Assembly (NCBI RefSeq): GCF_900104725.1
Contig: NZ_LT629758.1
Coordinates: 7,464,001 to 7,528,000, forward strand
Length of the DNA stretch: 64,000 nucleotides
Direction of reading: 5' to 3'
From: Actinoplanes derwentensis
Lineage (GTDB): Bacteria; Actinomycetota; Actinomycetes; Mycobacteriales; Micromonosporaceae
Made by a program: the position numbers and the translations under genes
Shown: piece by piece, positions 14,154 to 23,398 of the stretch
How the letters are laid out: each line of letters begins with the position of its first letter
Position numbering within the stretch: the stretch's first letter is position 1
The notes under the pieces: model-generated
Database searches by the model: none
Seen by the model: only the letters and a program-made list of their open reading frames with translations
What the model was told of the DNA's origin: nothing

Positions 14154-16959
14154 GTCGAGTTACCGTCTCCTCATACAGGTCAACAGCCCGCTCCCGGGCC
14201 GGCGCGTCCGGGCCCAGCCGCTTCACCAGCACGCTCAGCAACCGCTCGGCCTCCACCGCTCCGCCCGAATGCAGCAGCGCCTCGGCCAGCATGCACTCCA
14301 CCCGGTCGGCCTCGTCATCCGACCCGATCTCCCGCAGCCGCTCCGGCGCGCCCCGCAGATGCGGCACCGCCTCGGCATGACGACCCCGGCGCAGATAGAG
14401 ATTGCCGATCTCAAAAGCGAAGATCGAGCGACTCCACCGTACGCCCGGCTGCTCTGCCACCTCGGCGGGCAACTCCTCGAACCGCCGCATGGCCAGCTGG
14501 ATGACCTCCTCCGCCTCGGGCACCTCGTCGGCGTAGTTCAACGCCATCAGACGGCGGCGCAGCACCCGCAACTCGGCGACCAGTTCGCCGGCCTCGTACA
14601 GCGACTCGGCGGCGGCCCGAAAGGTCAACGCCGCCTCACTGTCCCGGTCCAGGTCGTAGAGAAGCTGACCAGCCTGCTCACCGACCTTCCCCCGACCGGC
14701 CGGGACGTCCGCCAGACTCTCGATCAGCGTCCGGTAGATGCCCAGCGCCCGATCGTTGTCACCGAGACTCCGGTAGACGGCGGCGAGCAGGAACCGGGTT
14801 TCGGCGAGCGGTTCCGGATAGTCCAGCCGCTCGAAACCGAGCAGCGCCTCCTCACCCACCTCGGCCGCCTCCGCCAGATGATCGGCCTGGTAGTAGGCCT
14901 GCGCCAGGTCCTGCCGGGCGAAGACACCGGCCTCCTCGCCGGACTCGGTCCCGGCCAGGATGACGACCGCCTCGACAAAATCGTCGATCGCCTCCTCCGC
15001 TCGGTCCAGTCGCATCAATGCACGGCCCCGGTTGATTCGGGCGGCCAGCGCCGGGCCGGGCAGACCCGACGCCAGCGTCTCGCCGAACGCGATCACCGCT
15101 TCCTCGGTGTCCTCGGTGAGCTGGCCGACCACCACTGCCGCTTCGGCACTACGGTGCACCGGGCCGTGCGTGCGGTAGAACTCCCAGGCCTGCCTGGCTG
15201 CCTCGACCGCCTCGTCGCCACGGTCGTCCATCGCCCGGTTATGGGCCCGGACCATCGCGTGATAGGCCTGCCGTCGCTGGTCACCGGTCTCCTCGGCGAA
15301 CCGGTCCGCCCGGTCGCCGGCGTCGTTGGCCTCCTCCAGCCGGTTCAGCAGCCGGAACATCTGCGACAACCGGATCCAGGCGCTCGCCCGGCTCGCCGCG
15401 TCACCGTGCTCGTCGTGGTGGGCCACGTTCGCCTCCACCACCGCCAGCAGCTCGGGTGTCGGCTCGTCGTCGCGCGCCCGCAGCACCGCGAGCCGAGCCC
15501 GCATCATGCCGGCTTCACCGGCGTCACCGGCCTCGGCGAACAACTCGGCGGACCGTTCCCAGGCGGCCACCGTCTCCTCGGACTCGTCGTCAGGTAGTAG
15601 GAAGCCACGCAGCGACCACAGCCGGGCGGCGATCGTCACTTCGCCCCGCGCAGCTTCTCCCTGCGCTTTTCTTCCCTGCTCCGGGAATCTGGACTCGAAG
15701 GCTGCCAGGACCGTCCGGGCCGCGTCGTCGCGGTCGTCCTGGTGGTAGCGCTCAGCCAGATCGAGCAGCTCAGCAGCGGTGGCGGTGTCATCCACCGAGA
15801 CCACCGGCTCCGGTTTCTGATCCGGCGCCTTCTCGACGCTCGGCTGCGTCATCCGGCGGACCGTGGCGGCGAGCGGAACCTCAACACCGAACGGCTCGAC
15901 GTTCATCAACTCGGTGACCACCGCGGTCTGGTGTCCGGTGCCGTTGCGGGCGTCGAACCGGGCGGCCACCTCCAGGACGAACACCTCCAACTCCCCGCCC
16001 AGCCCGGCAGCGGTGATGTCCGGCCGATCCGACCGGCGGATCAGGGAGTCACCATGGCCCAGCTCGGTGAGCCGGCGCAGCAGCACCACCGCACCCGCGG
16101 CGAAATGCATCGCCGTGGCCGGTGACGGCGCACGATCCAGCCAGTCGAGGTGCCGCTGCAGAATCTCCAGGCCCCGATGCTCGTTCCCGGTCCGCGCGCA
16201 GAACCGGATGTGCCCGCCGATCTCCCACAGGTCCGCCAGATTGTTGCGTTCGAGCAGGTAGGAACGCCGGTGTGCATCAGCGGACTCCTGCAGACGGCCG
16301 GTCTTCAAGTAGACGGTCATCAGCTCGCCGAGGATGTTCTGCGGCTGCTCCGAACAGGGCAGGTCACCGGCGAGCACCGGCCCCGCCAGCTCGGCGGCCT
16401 CCTCGTACCGCTCGGCCGCCACCAGATGCCGGACCAGCGTCGTCGGGTCGCAGCCGGCACAGTCCGACAGCCTGTTACGAGGCGCGGCCTGCCACTTCTT
16501 GAACCACGACTCCGCTGCCTCCTGGTCGCCGACATGCCGGGCGATCAGATAGCGGTGCTTATAAACCGGCTGAAGACCGTGGCCGGACTCCCGGTAACGG
16601 CGCTCCATGTCGTCTAGGACCGCCCGAGTGCGCGCCAGCGGCACTTCGGGAAAAGCCGTCAGGGAACTGACCATGTTCTTGAACAGCCACAGCAGGCTGT
16701 GTTTCCACCGCTCGTGGTACGGCCCCGGGTTGCGGTCGAAATCGGACACGCACCACGAGAAGGCGGGGAACGCCTTCACCGGCTCGCCGCCATAGGCATA
16801 GGAGGTCGTGGCGAACAGCCGACTGTAGAACTTCAACTCGGCGTCATCGGTCGTGTCGACGTGCCGCAGCACCTGCTCGACGATCGCGGTCCGGGCGGAC
16901 CCGTACGGCAGGTTGTCCGCCTCGCCGAGGAGATCCCACAGCTCCTGCGCGGTCTTCAT
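14140..16959 (-). CDS. Large tetratricopeptide-repeat protein coupled to Hsp90-like gene
   Basis: A 939-residue protein built almost wholly of helical repeats. TPR-like units can be read throughout, for example AELLDLAERYHQDDRDDAARTVLAAF, DAGEAGMMRARLAVLRARDD, DLAQAYYQADHLAEAAEVGEEA and FEIGNLYLRRGRHAEAVPHLRGAPERL (paired helices with small residues at TPR positions). No catalytic domain or membrane segment is seen. The ATG at 16959 is fixed by GGAGGA six bases upstream. It overlaps the stop of the Hsp90-family gene by four bases (ATGA), so the two proteins should be made together. Eukaryotic Hsp90 is served by TPR co-chaperones; a similar partnership is an attractive inference but unproven here. 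Confidence 0.82.
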   Translation of the reverse strand: MKTAQELWDLLGEADNLPYGSARTAIVEQVLRHVDTTDDAELKFYSRLFATTSYAYGGEPVKAFPAFSWCVSDFDRNPGPYHERWKHSLLWLFKNMVSSLTAFPEVPLARTRAVLDDMERRYRESGHGLQPVYKHRYLIARHVGDQEAAESWFKKWQAAPRNRLSDCAGCDPTTLVRHLVAAERYEEAAELAGPVLAGDLPCSEQPQNILGELMTVYLKTGRLQESADAHRRSYLLERNNLADLWEIGGHIRFCARTGNEHRGLEILQRHLDWLDRAPSPATAMHFAAGAVVLLRRLTELGHGDSLIRRSDRPDITAAGLGGELEVFVLEVAARFDARNGTGHQTAVVTELMNVEPFGVEVPLAATVRRMTQPSVEKAPDQKPEPVVSVDDTATAAELLDLAERYHQDDRDDAARTVLAAFESRFPEQGRKAQGEAARGEVTIAARLWSLRGFLLPDDESEETVAAWERSAELFAEAGDAGEAGMMRARLAVLRARDDEPTPELLAVVEANVAHHDEHGDAASRASAWIRLSQMFRLLNRLEEANDAGDRADRFAEETGDQRRQAYHAMVRAHNRAMDDRGDEAVEAARQAWEFYRTHGPVHRSAEAAVVVGQLTEDTEEAVIAFGETLASGLPGPALAARINRGRALMRLDRAEEAIDDFVEAVVILAGTESGEEAGVFARQDLAQAYYQADHLAEAAEVGEEALLGFERLDYPEPLAETRFLLAAVYRSLGDNDRALGIYRTLIESLADVPAGRGKVGEQAGQLLYDLDRDSEAALTFRAAAESLYEAGELVAELRVLRRRLMALNYADEVPEAEEVIQLAMRRFEELPAEVAEQPGVRWSRSIFAFEIGNLYLRRGRHAEAVPHLRGAPERLREIGSDDEADRVECMLAEALLHSGGAVEAERLLSVLVKRLGPDAPARERAVDLYEETVTRLNGR

Positions 16960-18710
16960 CGGGATTCCTCCCCCGGCACGGCCCGGTCCAGCAGACCCAG
17001 GAACGAGGTGGTCAGCAGAGCCGCGTCGGACGGGCGGATCGGATGATGACCGAGCAGCAGAGCCTGACCGTAGAGCGACTCGACAGCGAGCCCCGCCAAC
17101 TCGTCGTCGCCGAGCGCGGTCACCCGCCGGATCAGCGGATTGCGGTGGTTGAGAACCAGCTGCGGGCGCTCCGACGGAACCGTCCGGGACAACGCGTCGA
17201 GCACGCCACCCCACAGGTCGTCGGCTTGATCCCGGCTCGCCGTGAACTCGTCCTGGAACGCCGCCTCCCGGCTCACCAGATAGAGGGCGGGCAGCGTGAC
17301 CGGGTCGAAGACCCGCACCACCACCTCACAGCCCAGCCGGTCCAGACGCCGCTGGGCGGCCGCCAGGAACGGGCGCAACCGTAGCTCGGTCTCAGTGTCC
17401 ACGGCGGTGAACCGGGTGGTCAGATCGGTCGGGTCGAGCCGCTCGGCACGCACCTCCGGATCGACCAGGGCCAGCCGCTGGATCAGCTCGGCGTCATAGA
17501 CGTAACCACCGTTGATCAGGCCCACGTCCTGCGCCGCGGCCACTGCGGCGAGCTGGCGGAACTCGTCTGCGGTCGACGCGTACCGCAGGACACCGTGCCG
17601 GGCCCGGAACTCGGAGAGCGTGACCTCACCCATGTTGGTCTGCATCGGGTACCACTGCTCGACCAGCCGCAACATCTCGTCGTCGTGCAGGGCCAGCGCC
17701 TTCACCCCGAGATGGTGAATGCTCAGGAACGCGGCCAGGCGTCGCGGATCGGTCGTGGAGAGCCGCACCAGCCAGCCCCGGAGCTGATCGGCGATCGCAT
17801 CCCGGGTCTCGGCGAGCAGGCCGTCGTCGTACAGAGCCTCGCGGCTCGCGGTCGGGCGCAGCTCGGTGCTGTCGACCACACAGCGGGCGAAGAACGCCCA
17901 CTCCGGCAGCAGGCCTTCGATGCTCTCGGAGAGCAGCATCCGCTTCAGGTAGACCCGGTGCCCGCCGCGGGTGGCCGGGTTGACCGGGGTGGGCAGCACG
18001 AACGCGGCACCGGTCAGACCGGCCGCCGGCACGTCCAGCTCGATCACGTCGAACGGGCGGAAACCCAGCGTCCGCTCGGCGTAGGCGAGACGGGACTCGG
18101 GCGGCAGGTTCCAGGGCAGGGTGCCGACGGTGACCTTGCGGTCGTCGACCATCACCCTGGCCGGGAGTAGAGCGCCGTACGTCCCGGCGAGCTCGGCCGT
18201 GGTCTCGGCGGTCAGGTAGTGCTCGGCACCACGGCGAGGAATCAGGATGACTGTGGTGCCCGGCTCACGCTCGTCGCCCGGGCGCACGTCGTAACGCCCG
18301 TCGGAGTAACCGGTCCAGAGCACCGGCGCGGCGCCTTCACGGCGGGTGTGCACCCGGATCTCGTCGGCGACCAGGAAACAGGAGAGCAGACCGATACCGA
18401 ACTGCCCGAGGAACTCATGCCGGGCGAACCCCAGCTCGTCCCGTTTCGAACTACGGCCGATGGTGGCCAGCAACTCGTGCACCTGCGCCTCGGTCAGCCC
18501 GATGCCGTTGTCGTCGATCCGCAGCGTGCCGTCCCCACTGCTGTCGGACGACGTTATCGTCACCACGCCCTCATGCTCCGGCCCGACCGCTGTGATCGCG
18601 TCTACAGCGTTCTGCAACAGCTCACGGACGTACACGCGGGGGCTCGCGTAAAGGTGGTGGCTGAGCAGATCGACGATGCCCCGCAGGTCGACCTGGAACG
18701 TGTTGCTCAC
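16956..18710 (-). CDS. HSP90 family (HtpG-like) ATPase
   Basis: A 584-residue protein with the GHKL ATPase of Hsp90: SPRVYVRELLQNAVDAI (residues 23-39, with catalytic Glu and Asn34), LRIDDNGIGLTEAQVHELL (Asp67-Gly-Ile-Gly), IGRSSKR and FLGQFGIGLLSCFLVADEI (residues 100-117, ATP lid and glycine-rich box). The middle part has RVYLKRMLLSESIEGLLPEW and FARCVVDSTELRPTASREAL, typical Hsp90 middle-domain motifs. It is somewhat shorter and more divergent than standard HtpG. The GTG at 18710 opens the conserved reading frame; upstream in-frame sequence is low-quality. It is the first gene of a two-gene operon with the TPR protein. Confidence 0.85.
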   Translation of the reverse strand: MSNTFQVDLRGIVDLLSHHLYASPRVYVRELLQNAVDAITAVGPEHEGVVTITSSDSSGDGTLRIDDNGIGLTEAQVHELLATIGRSSKRDELGFARHEFLGQFGIGLLSCFLVADEIRVHTRREGAAPVLWTGYSDGRYDVRPGDEREPGTTVILIPRRGAEHYLTAETTAELAGTYGALLPARVMVDDRKVTVGTLPWNLPPESRLAYAERTLGFRPFDVIELDVPAAGLTGAAFVLPTPVNPATRGGHRVYLKRMLLSESIEGLLPEWAFFARCVVDSTELRPTASREALYDDGLLAETRDAIADQLRGWLVRLSTTDPRRLAAFLSIHHLGVKALALHDDEMLRLVEQWYPMQTNMGEVTLSEFRARHGVLRYASTADEFRQLAAVAAAQDVGLINGGYVYDAELIQRLALVDPEVRAERLDPTDLTTRFTAVDTETELRLRPFLAAAQRRLDRLGCEVVVRVFDPVTLPALYLVSREAAFQDEFTASRDQADDLWGGVLDALSRTVPSERPQLVLNHRNPLIRRVTALGDDELAGLAVESLYGQALLLGHHPIRPSDAALLTTSFLGLLDRAVPGEESR

Positions 18711-18877
18711 GCGCGGCACGGTACCGCCTACCACTGACAATTTCCGACCGATACGGCACTCCGCGCCACACCAATCGCAATCCGGCACCGCCCCACACAA
18801 AGAAGAACCACTGACCGCGACGGCCCCTGTTGAATCGGCTTCCTCTACTCGATCCACCGTCGCGATCAGCGGCCCGG

Positions 18878-19534
18878 CTAAGGGTGAAGTGGCCGGCGTG
18901 CAGCGTGCCGGGCACCGATCGACCGGGCTGGCGTCTCCCGGTTGGCCAGCAGAAGGGTGGCCAGGATCAACACCAGCGCGAACGGCCAGCACCACTGGGC
19001 CGCAGTCCAGCCGTTGGAGACCGGAATCGGCCACGGCGAACTCTGGTCGGAGAAGAACAGGGTCCCGACCAGGACGACGCCCTGAACCGTCGGCCCGAAC
19101 AGCACTCCAGTGGCCTCCGGCCGGTAGCGGGCACCGACCGCGGCAGCGGCAACCGGCAGCAACCCGCACACGGCAGCCTGGAGGATCACGAAACCGGCCG
19201 GCCAGGTCTCCCCCACTCCCCCCGTGCTCCGGACTCCGACATAGATCAGGCCCCAGACCAGCATCGCCGGAACAAGCAGGATCGCCAGCCGCAACCACTG
19301 CCTCCGCCATCGCGCCACCGGAGTGATCACGGTGGCGGCCATCAGATCCGGCAGGGCGAACCCGGCAGCCGCACCGAGAACCGCCGCTGCCAGCCGCAAC
19401 CCGATCACTGTCATCCCGAGCTGCGATTCCGCCTGCAACACCGGAACCTGCACAAGAAGCGCCAGTAACACCGCCACCGCAAAGGGCCACCACGGCACTG
19501 CCCGCGTCAGATGTGCGGCGAGCAGTCTGGTCAC
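18878..19534 (-). CDS. Small integral membrane protein, last gene of ABC operon
   Basis: A 218-residue protein with about six hydrophobic helices (PFAVAVLLALLVQVPVLQA, LRLAAAVLGAAAGFALPDLM, LRLAILLVPAMLVWGLIYVG, FVILQAAVCGLLPVAAAAVG, VQGVVLVGTLFF, CWPFALVLILATLLLA) and a short basic tail. No specific family is recognised; it most likely works as an extra permease component. Its GTG start (19534) overlaps the stop of the ABC permease gene by four bases. The gene closes an operon sigma factor / anti-sigma / ATPase / permease / this gene. Confidence 0.7.
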   Translation of the reverse strand: MTRLLAAHLTRAVPWWPFAVAVLLALLVQVPVLQAESQLGMTVIGLRLAAAVLGAAAGFALPDLMAATVITPVARWRRQWLRLAILLVPAMLVWGLIYVGVRSTGGVGETWPAGFVILQAAVCGLLPVAAAAVGARYRPEATGVLFGPTVQGVVLVGTLFFSDQSSPWPIPVSNGWTAAQWCWPFALVLILATLLLANRETPARSIGARHAARRPLHP

Positions 19535-21006
19535 GGGCAGACCCCGCGCTCAGGATTGAAGAGCTGGCCATCCTGAGGCGTCTCCGGCTCGACCGGGATC
19601 GGTGGTGGCGTGATCGTCACGCCGAGCCCGGCCAGTGCGGATGCCGACGGATCGAGGACCTCGATCCAGTGCTCGGCAAGGTACCGCGACACCTCCTCGC
19701 GGGGTTTCGCCAGCAGCGTCTCGGCAGCCTGCGTCTCGGCCTGCCCATAGCGAATCCGGGGCACAGCCAGGTCTTTTTCAGGTGTGGCCAGCGCGAGCAG
19801 CCACATGGCTACCACGGTGCGATGCTGCCCCGCACCGTCACAACTGACCCACCGCCCGGCATCAGTGCGCCGGAGGATCCCCACCGAAGTGGCTACGTAG
19901 TCACGGACCATCCGCTCCCGGGAGTCCTCGGCCCAGACACCCATTCGGCCCCAGGTATCCCCGATGATCATTTCCGGATGACCGGGTGTCATCGGTTCCC
20001 CGTCGAACGAGTTGGCGATCTGCCGGACCGACGGCCGGTCCGCGGCCGCTGGCAGCAACTCGGCAGCAGGCTCGACCGCCTCCCGCCAATGCTCGATCCA
20101 ATCCCCGAACCCGGGGAGCGCGCAGTAGCGCACCCCCTCATATGTCCGGCAGTCCAGCTTTTCGGGAGCGACGGCCAGCACGCTCACGCGTGAATCGATG
20201 ACGTCGGGGACACCGTCGGCCTCCCGCTGTACAGCGAAACCGGCGAACAACACGGCCACGACGGCGACCACCGCCGAAGTCTTCGGAACCGCAGGCCGAC
20301 ACACCGCCGCGATCGCCACCGCCAGCAATCCCAGAAGGTAGAGCAGGTGCCACCCGAACGGATAGACCATGCCGAAGTCCAGCATGTCGAAGGGAACCGG
20401 GAAGAGATGGTTCTGGATCCGGCCCATTTCCATACCGGCGGCCAACAGGATGAAGAGCACGACGACCAGCGCGACCATGGTCAGCGGGCCGACCGCAACA
20501 CCGGGCAGTAGCCGGCCGACCGCCACCCCGATGGCGGCTCCGATAGCCGGAATGACGGTCGCGATCAAGGCCGCCCACGGATCGAACTGCCCGACCGGCC
20601 AGGTCGGCAGTAACAGCAGCAAGGCTGCGAGGTAGACCACCGCTCCGGTGACCGCCGCAATCGGCACCGTCACCAGCAGGGCGAGGCTGCGCCGACCGGG
20701 ATCGGCGGGCATGGTTCGGGTGGCCTCCTCGGCTCCGGCCCGATGATCCCGGCCGGCCGCGAGATGGGTGGCGAGCAGCAGGTTGGCCGCCAGGATCAGG
20801 GATCCCATGCCGATGTTCTCGTGGAAGGTCTCCCAGGTCGGCATCCTGGTCCAGGACCAGACGACACTCAGGGCGACGGACAGGATCAGCCCGATCCAGT
20901 AGTAGGGGCTGTGCCACATCCGCCGGGCCTCGGCTCGGGCCAGAGCCGCCGTCGCGACACCCGGGGCCGGCACGGGACGCTCGATCCGCTCCATCGTGAC
21001 GGTCAT
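19531..21006 (-). CDS. ABC-2-like transporter permease with soluble C-terminal region
   Basis: A 491-residue protein. Residues ~35-265 hold six hydrophobic helices (PYYWIGLILSVALSVVWSW, MGSLILAANLLLATHLA, VTVPIAAVTGAVVYLAALLL, ALIATVIPAIGAAIGVAVG, LTMVALVVVLFILLAAGMEM, HLLYLLGLLAVAIAAVCR). A further helix AVVAVVAVLFAGFAVQ is followed by ~200 non-membrane residues with a Cys pair (LDCRTYEGVRYCALPGFGDW). It is adjacent to, and overlaps by four bases, the ATPase gene, so it should be the membrane half of that ABC system. The long extracytoplasmic-type C-terminal region is unusual for a simple ABC-2 permease. Confidence 0.78.
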   Translation of the reverse strand: MTVTMERIERPVPAPGVATAALARAEARRMWHSPYYWIGLILSVALSVVWSWTRMPTWETFHENIGMGSLILAANLLLATHLAAGRDHRAGAEEATRTMPADPGRRSLALLVTVPIAAVTGAVVYLAALLLLLPTWPVGQFDPWAALIATVIPAIGAAIGVAVGRLLPGVAVGPLTMVALVVVLFILLAAGMEMGRIQNHLFPVPFDMLDFGMVYPFGWHLLYLLGLLAVAIAAVCRPAVPKTSAVVAVVAVLFAGFAVQREADGVPDVIDSRVSVLAVAPEKLDCRTYEGVRYCALPGFGDWIEHWREAVEPAAELLPAAADRPSVRQIANSFDGEPMTPGHPEMIIGDTWGRMGVWAEDSRERMVRDYVATSVGILRRTDAGRWVSCDGAGQHRTVVAMWLLALATPEKDLAVPRIRYGQAETQAAETLLAKPREEVSRYLAEHWIEVLDPSASALAGLGVTITPPPIPVEPETPQDGQLFNPERGVCP

Positions 21007-21863
21007 CGGGCCGCCTCGGTGACCGCGGCTTTGCCGAGCAACATCAGATAGCCGTCCTCGATCGACGGCCGGGTGGCCTCGGCGCCGTCCGGTTGCTGTC
21101 CGACTGTCCGGTAGAGCCCGTCAGCGTTCCGCCAGTATGTGGTATTTCCTGTCGGTGGATCGTCGGAGAGCCACACCTGTCCCTCGGCCACCCCGGCCAG
21201 CTCACGTGGGCTGCCCTCGAAGATCATCCGGCCGCCGCTCATCACCACGACCCGCTCACAGAGCGCACCGACATCCTCAGTCTGGTGAGTGGAGAGCAGC
21301 ACGGTCCGCCGCTCGCCGAGTCGCGAGATCAGTGCCCGGAACAGCATCCGTTGCTCGGGGTCGAGCCCGACGGTGGGTTCGTCGAGAATCACCAGGGCTG
21401 GGTCGCCGAGCAGCGCCTGAGCTAGGCCGAGCCGTTGTCGCATACCTCCGGAGAGTTTGCGCACCTTGGTTTTGGCACGGTCGGTGAGTTCGACCTCGCC
21501 GAGCACCCGCCGCACCTCGGCCCGCCGCTGTCGGGTCTCGGTGATCTCCTTCAGCACGGCGACGTAGTCGAGCAGGTCATACGCCGTGAAGTTCGGATAC
21601 AACCCCGGGTTCTGCGGAAGGTAACCGATCCGGCGCCGGACCTCGGTCCGCTGCGCCGGCACGGCCGGGTCGAACCCGGACACCCGGATCGAACCGTCGT
21701 CCGGGGCGAGCGCGGTGGCCAAGCACCGCAGCAGGGTGCTCTTACCAGCACCGTTGGGACCGAGCAGCCCGGTCACACCGACACCGATCATCAGGTCGAC
21801 AGAGTCGAGCGCGGTCCGTGAACCGTAGTGCTTGGACAGACCGCTGACGGTCACCGTGCTCAT
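21003..21863 (-). CDS. ABC transporter ATP-binding protein
   Basis: A 286-residue ATPase with all ABC motifs: Walker A GPNGAGKST at about residues 34-42, Q-loop YLPQNPGLYPN, signature KLSGGMRQRLGLAQALL, Walker B ALVILDEPTVGLD, and the H-loop LLSTHQ. The C-terminal 60 residues (PPTGNTTYWRNADGLYRTVG and onward) are a domain frequent in ABC-2 exporters of actinomycetes. The ATG at 21863 overlaps the anti-sigma stop by four bases; an upstream in-frame extension is a shadow of that gene. Together with the permease at 19531 it forms an exporter or membrane-remodelling complex co-expressed with a sigma/anti-sigma pair, perhaps for envelope stress or antibiotic resistance (inference). Confidence 0.9.
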   Translation of the reverse strand: MSTVTVSGLSKHYGSRTALDSVDLMIGVGVTGLLGPNGAGKSTLLRCLATALAPDDGSIRVSGFDPAVPAQRTEVRRRIGYLPQNPGLYPNFTAYDLLDYVAVLKEITETRQRRAEVRRVLGEVELTDRAKTKVRKLSGGMRQRLGLAQALLGDPALVILDEPTVGLDPEQRMLFRALISRLGERRTVLLSTHQTEDVGALCERVVVMSGGRMIFEGSPRELAGVAEGQVWLSDDPPTGNTTYWRNADGLYRTVGQQPDGAEATRPSIEDGYLMLLGKAAVTEAAR

Positions 21864-22696
21864 CGACTCTCCCCCAGGTCGAAGCGGCCGCGCCGCTGGA
21901 ACAGAACGGCCGCGGCGACTACCGCCGTGGCGAGATAGGTGAACTGTGCGGGTGGCCCGAACACGGTCGACACAAAGATCTCCTGCTGGGCCTGATAGAC
22001 CGCGAGGACTCCGATGAGCCAGAGGCCACCGAGCACACCGGCTGCCACCGGCAGGGACAGAGCCGTGGCCAGTGCCAGCGTCCCGGTGCAGAGCAGCAGG
22101 GCAGGCAGGAGCCAGCCGGCCGCCAGCCATCCCGAGCCGGGCAAGAGGAACCCGGCAACGGCGGTCATCACCGTCGCCACGCTGATGACCGAAATCGCCC
22201 GCCACAGCACCAGGGACGGGCCGGCTGACGGGGTGGTGCCGGTGATCTCGTGCATCGGATCGACCGCTGGGCCGTAGGCGCCGGAAACCGCGATCACCGG
22301 CAGGATCGGAGCCAGAATCAGGAACAGCCTGCTCGCCATCCCGTCGTCGCCGGCCCAGAACAGCAAGGACGCGGCAGCCGCGAGACCGAGGACGGCGAAG
22401 GTCGCCACCAGCCATGACCAACGCAGTGCCGGGGTGGCGGTGAGCAGACGGAACCGGTGCTCGGGCAGGCCGAACCGGGTGAGCAGTCGCTGTGCCGGGC
22501 CGGCTTTGGGCGCGTGGATGTCGTCGTAGACGACCGAGAAGTTGCCGGTCAGCCAGGTGATGTCGGCCGGGATCTCCCCCCGACAGGTGGCGCAGGCCAG
22601 CATGTGCGCCTCGACGGCCATGACCCGGCTCGGTTCGAGGACACCGTGCTCATACTGCTCGCGCAGCTCGGAATCGACATGCCATTCAGCAGTCAT
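21860..22696 (-). CDS. Anti-sigma factor with zinc-finger (ZAS-type) N-terminus and membrane domain
   Basis: A 278-residue protein. The N-terminal ~60 residues carry the anti-sigma zinc motif (AHMLACATC, that is H-x3-C-x2-C, about residues 31-38). The rest has about six hydrophobic helices (SWLVATFAVLGLAAAASLLF, RLFLILAPILPVIAVSGAYG, VISVATVMTAVAGFLLP, and so on). It sits directly behind the sigma-factor gene and overlaps the ATPase gene by ATGA, so it should hold that sigma factor at the membrane until a signal arrives. The polytopic membrane part is larger than the single helix of RsrA/RskA-type proteins, suggesting sensing within the membrane. Confidence 0.82.
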   Translation of the reverse strand: MTAEWHVDSELREQYEHGVLEPSRVMAVEAHMLACATCRGEIPADITWLTGNFSVVYDDIHAPKAGPAQRLLTRFGLPEHRFRLLTATPALRWSWLVATFAVLGLAAAASLLFWAGDDGMASRLFLILAPILPVIAVSGAYGPAVDPMHEITGTTPSAGPSLVLWRAISVISVATVMTAVAGFLLPGSGWLAAGWLLPALLLCTGTLALATALSLPVAAGVLGGLWLIGVLAVYQAQQEIFVSTVFGPPAQFTYLATAVVAAAVLFQRRGRFDLGESR

Positions 22697-22739
22697 GCGG
22701 TGCCTCCTTGAACGTGCGGGCCGGATCCTCTCGGGCAGG

Positions 22740-23318
22740 TCATGTCAGGAGCTCCCGCAACCGGACGCGGGCGCGCATCAGCCGGGTCTTCACGGTGCCC
22801 TCGGGAATGCCGAACAGTTTCGCCGCCTCCCGCACGGTCAGACCGTCGAGCGCGGTGGCCTCGATCAGGCTGCGCAGCTCAGGGGAGAGCCGGTCGAGGG
22901 CAGGACCCAGGGCACCGTGCTCCACACCGAGCAGCACCAGCTCCTCAGCCGACGGTGTGGTGGAGACGTCATCGGACAGGTCAGCGGCGGGGTCGGTCAG
23001 CCAGCGGTTGGCAGGCCCTCGCAGCGCGGACACCAGACGGCGGACGGCGATGGTCCACAGCCAGGCCGCGGCGTCGGCGGTCCTCTCCTCGTACCGACAG
23101 GCTTCTTTCCAGACCGAGATAAACGTGTCCTGGATCGCGGCATCGACCACATCGGGATCGGAGCATCGCCGGCGCAGCCGGGCTCGCAACCAGCCGGCAT
23201 GGCGGTGATGCAGCAGCCGCAGCGCCGCGGTCTGCTCCGCGGCGACGGCACGCAACAGCTCGGCATCGCTGCTCTGCTCGTTGACCGGAGGCACCGGTCT
23301 CTGTTTTCTCCGTCGCAC
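22740..23318 (-). CDS. ECF-type RNA polymerase sigma factor
   Basis: A 192-residue sigma-70 family protein. Region 2 is visible as LLRAVAAEQTAALRLLHHRH then DAAIQDTFISVWKEACRYEE and AWLWTIAVRRLVSALRG. Region 4 reads LSPELRSLIEATALDGLTVR then EAAKLFGIPEGTVKTRLMRARVRLRELL, with the recognition helix IPEGTVKTRLMRAR. There is no region 1 or 3, as expected for ECF sigma factors. A GTG at 23318 opens the frame; a second GTG nine codons in (23294) is also possible. It heads the anti-sigma/ABC operon with a 43-base gap to the anti-sigma gene, and probably transcribes its own operon once released. Confidence 0.88.
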   Translation of the reverse strand: MRRRKQRPVPPVNEQSSDAELLRAVAAEQTAALRLLHHRHAGWLRARLRRRCSDPDVVDAAIQDTFISVWKEACRYEERTADAAAWLWTIAVRRLVSALRGPANRWLTDPAADLSDDVSTTPSAEELVLLGVEHGALGPALDRLSPELRSLIEATALDGLTVREAAKLFGIPEGTVKTRLMRARVRLRELLT

Positions 23319-23356
23319 ATCTGGTCTATCGCTGCCGGGCCTCGATTTGGTTCACA

Positions 23357-23390
23357 CAAAAAATTGGCGCTGCCTTTCGGCAGCGCCACC
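23357..23390 (-). terminator. Rho-independent terminator of the sulfurtransferase gene
   Basis: A perfect 9-bp stem GGCGCTGCC (23366-23374) / GGCAGCGCC (23379-23387) with a 4-base loop. On the minus strand it is followed by AATTTTTTGTG, giving the classic U-tract. It lies 11 bases after the stop codon of the rhodanese gene. Confidence 0.88.
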
Positions 23391-23398
23391 AGGGAGGT

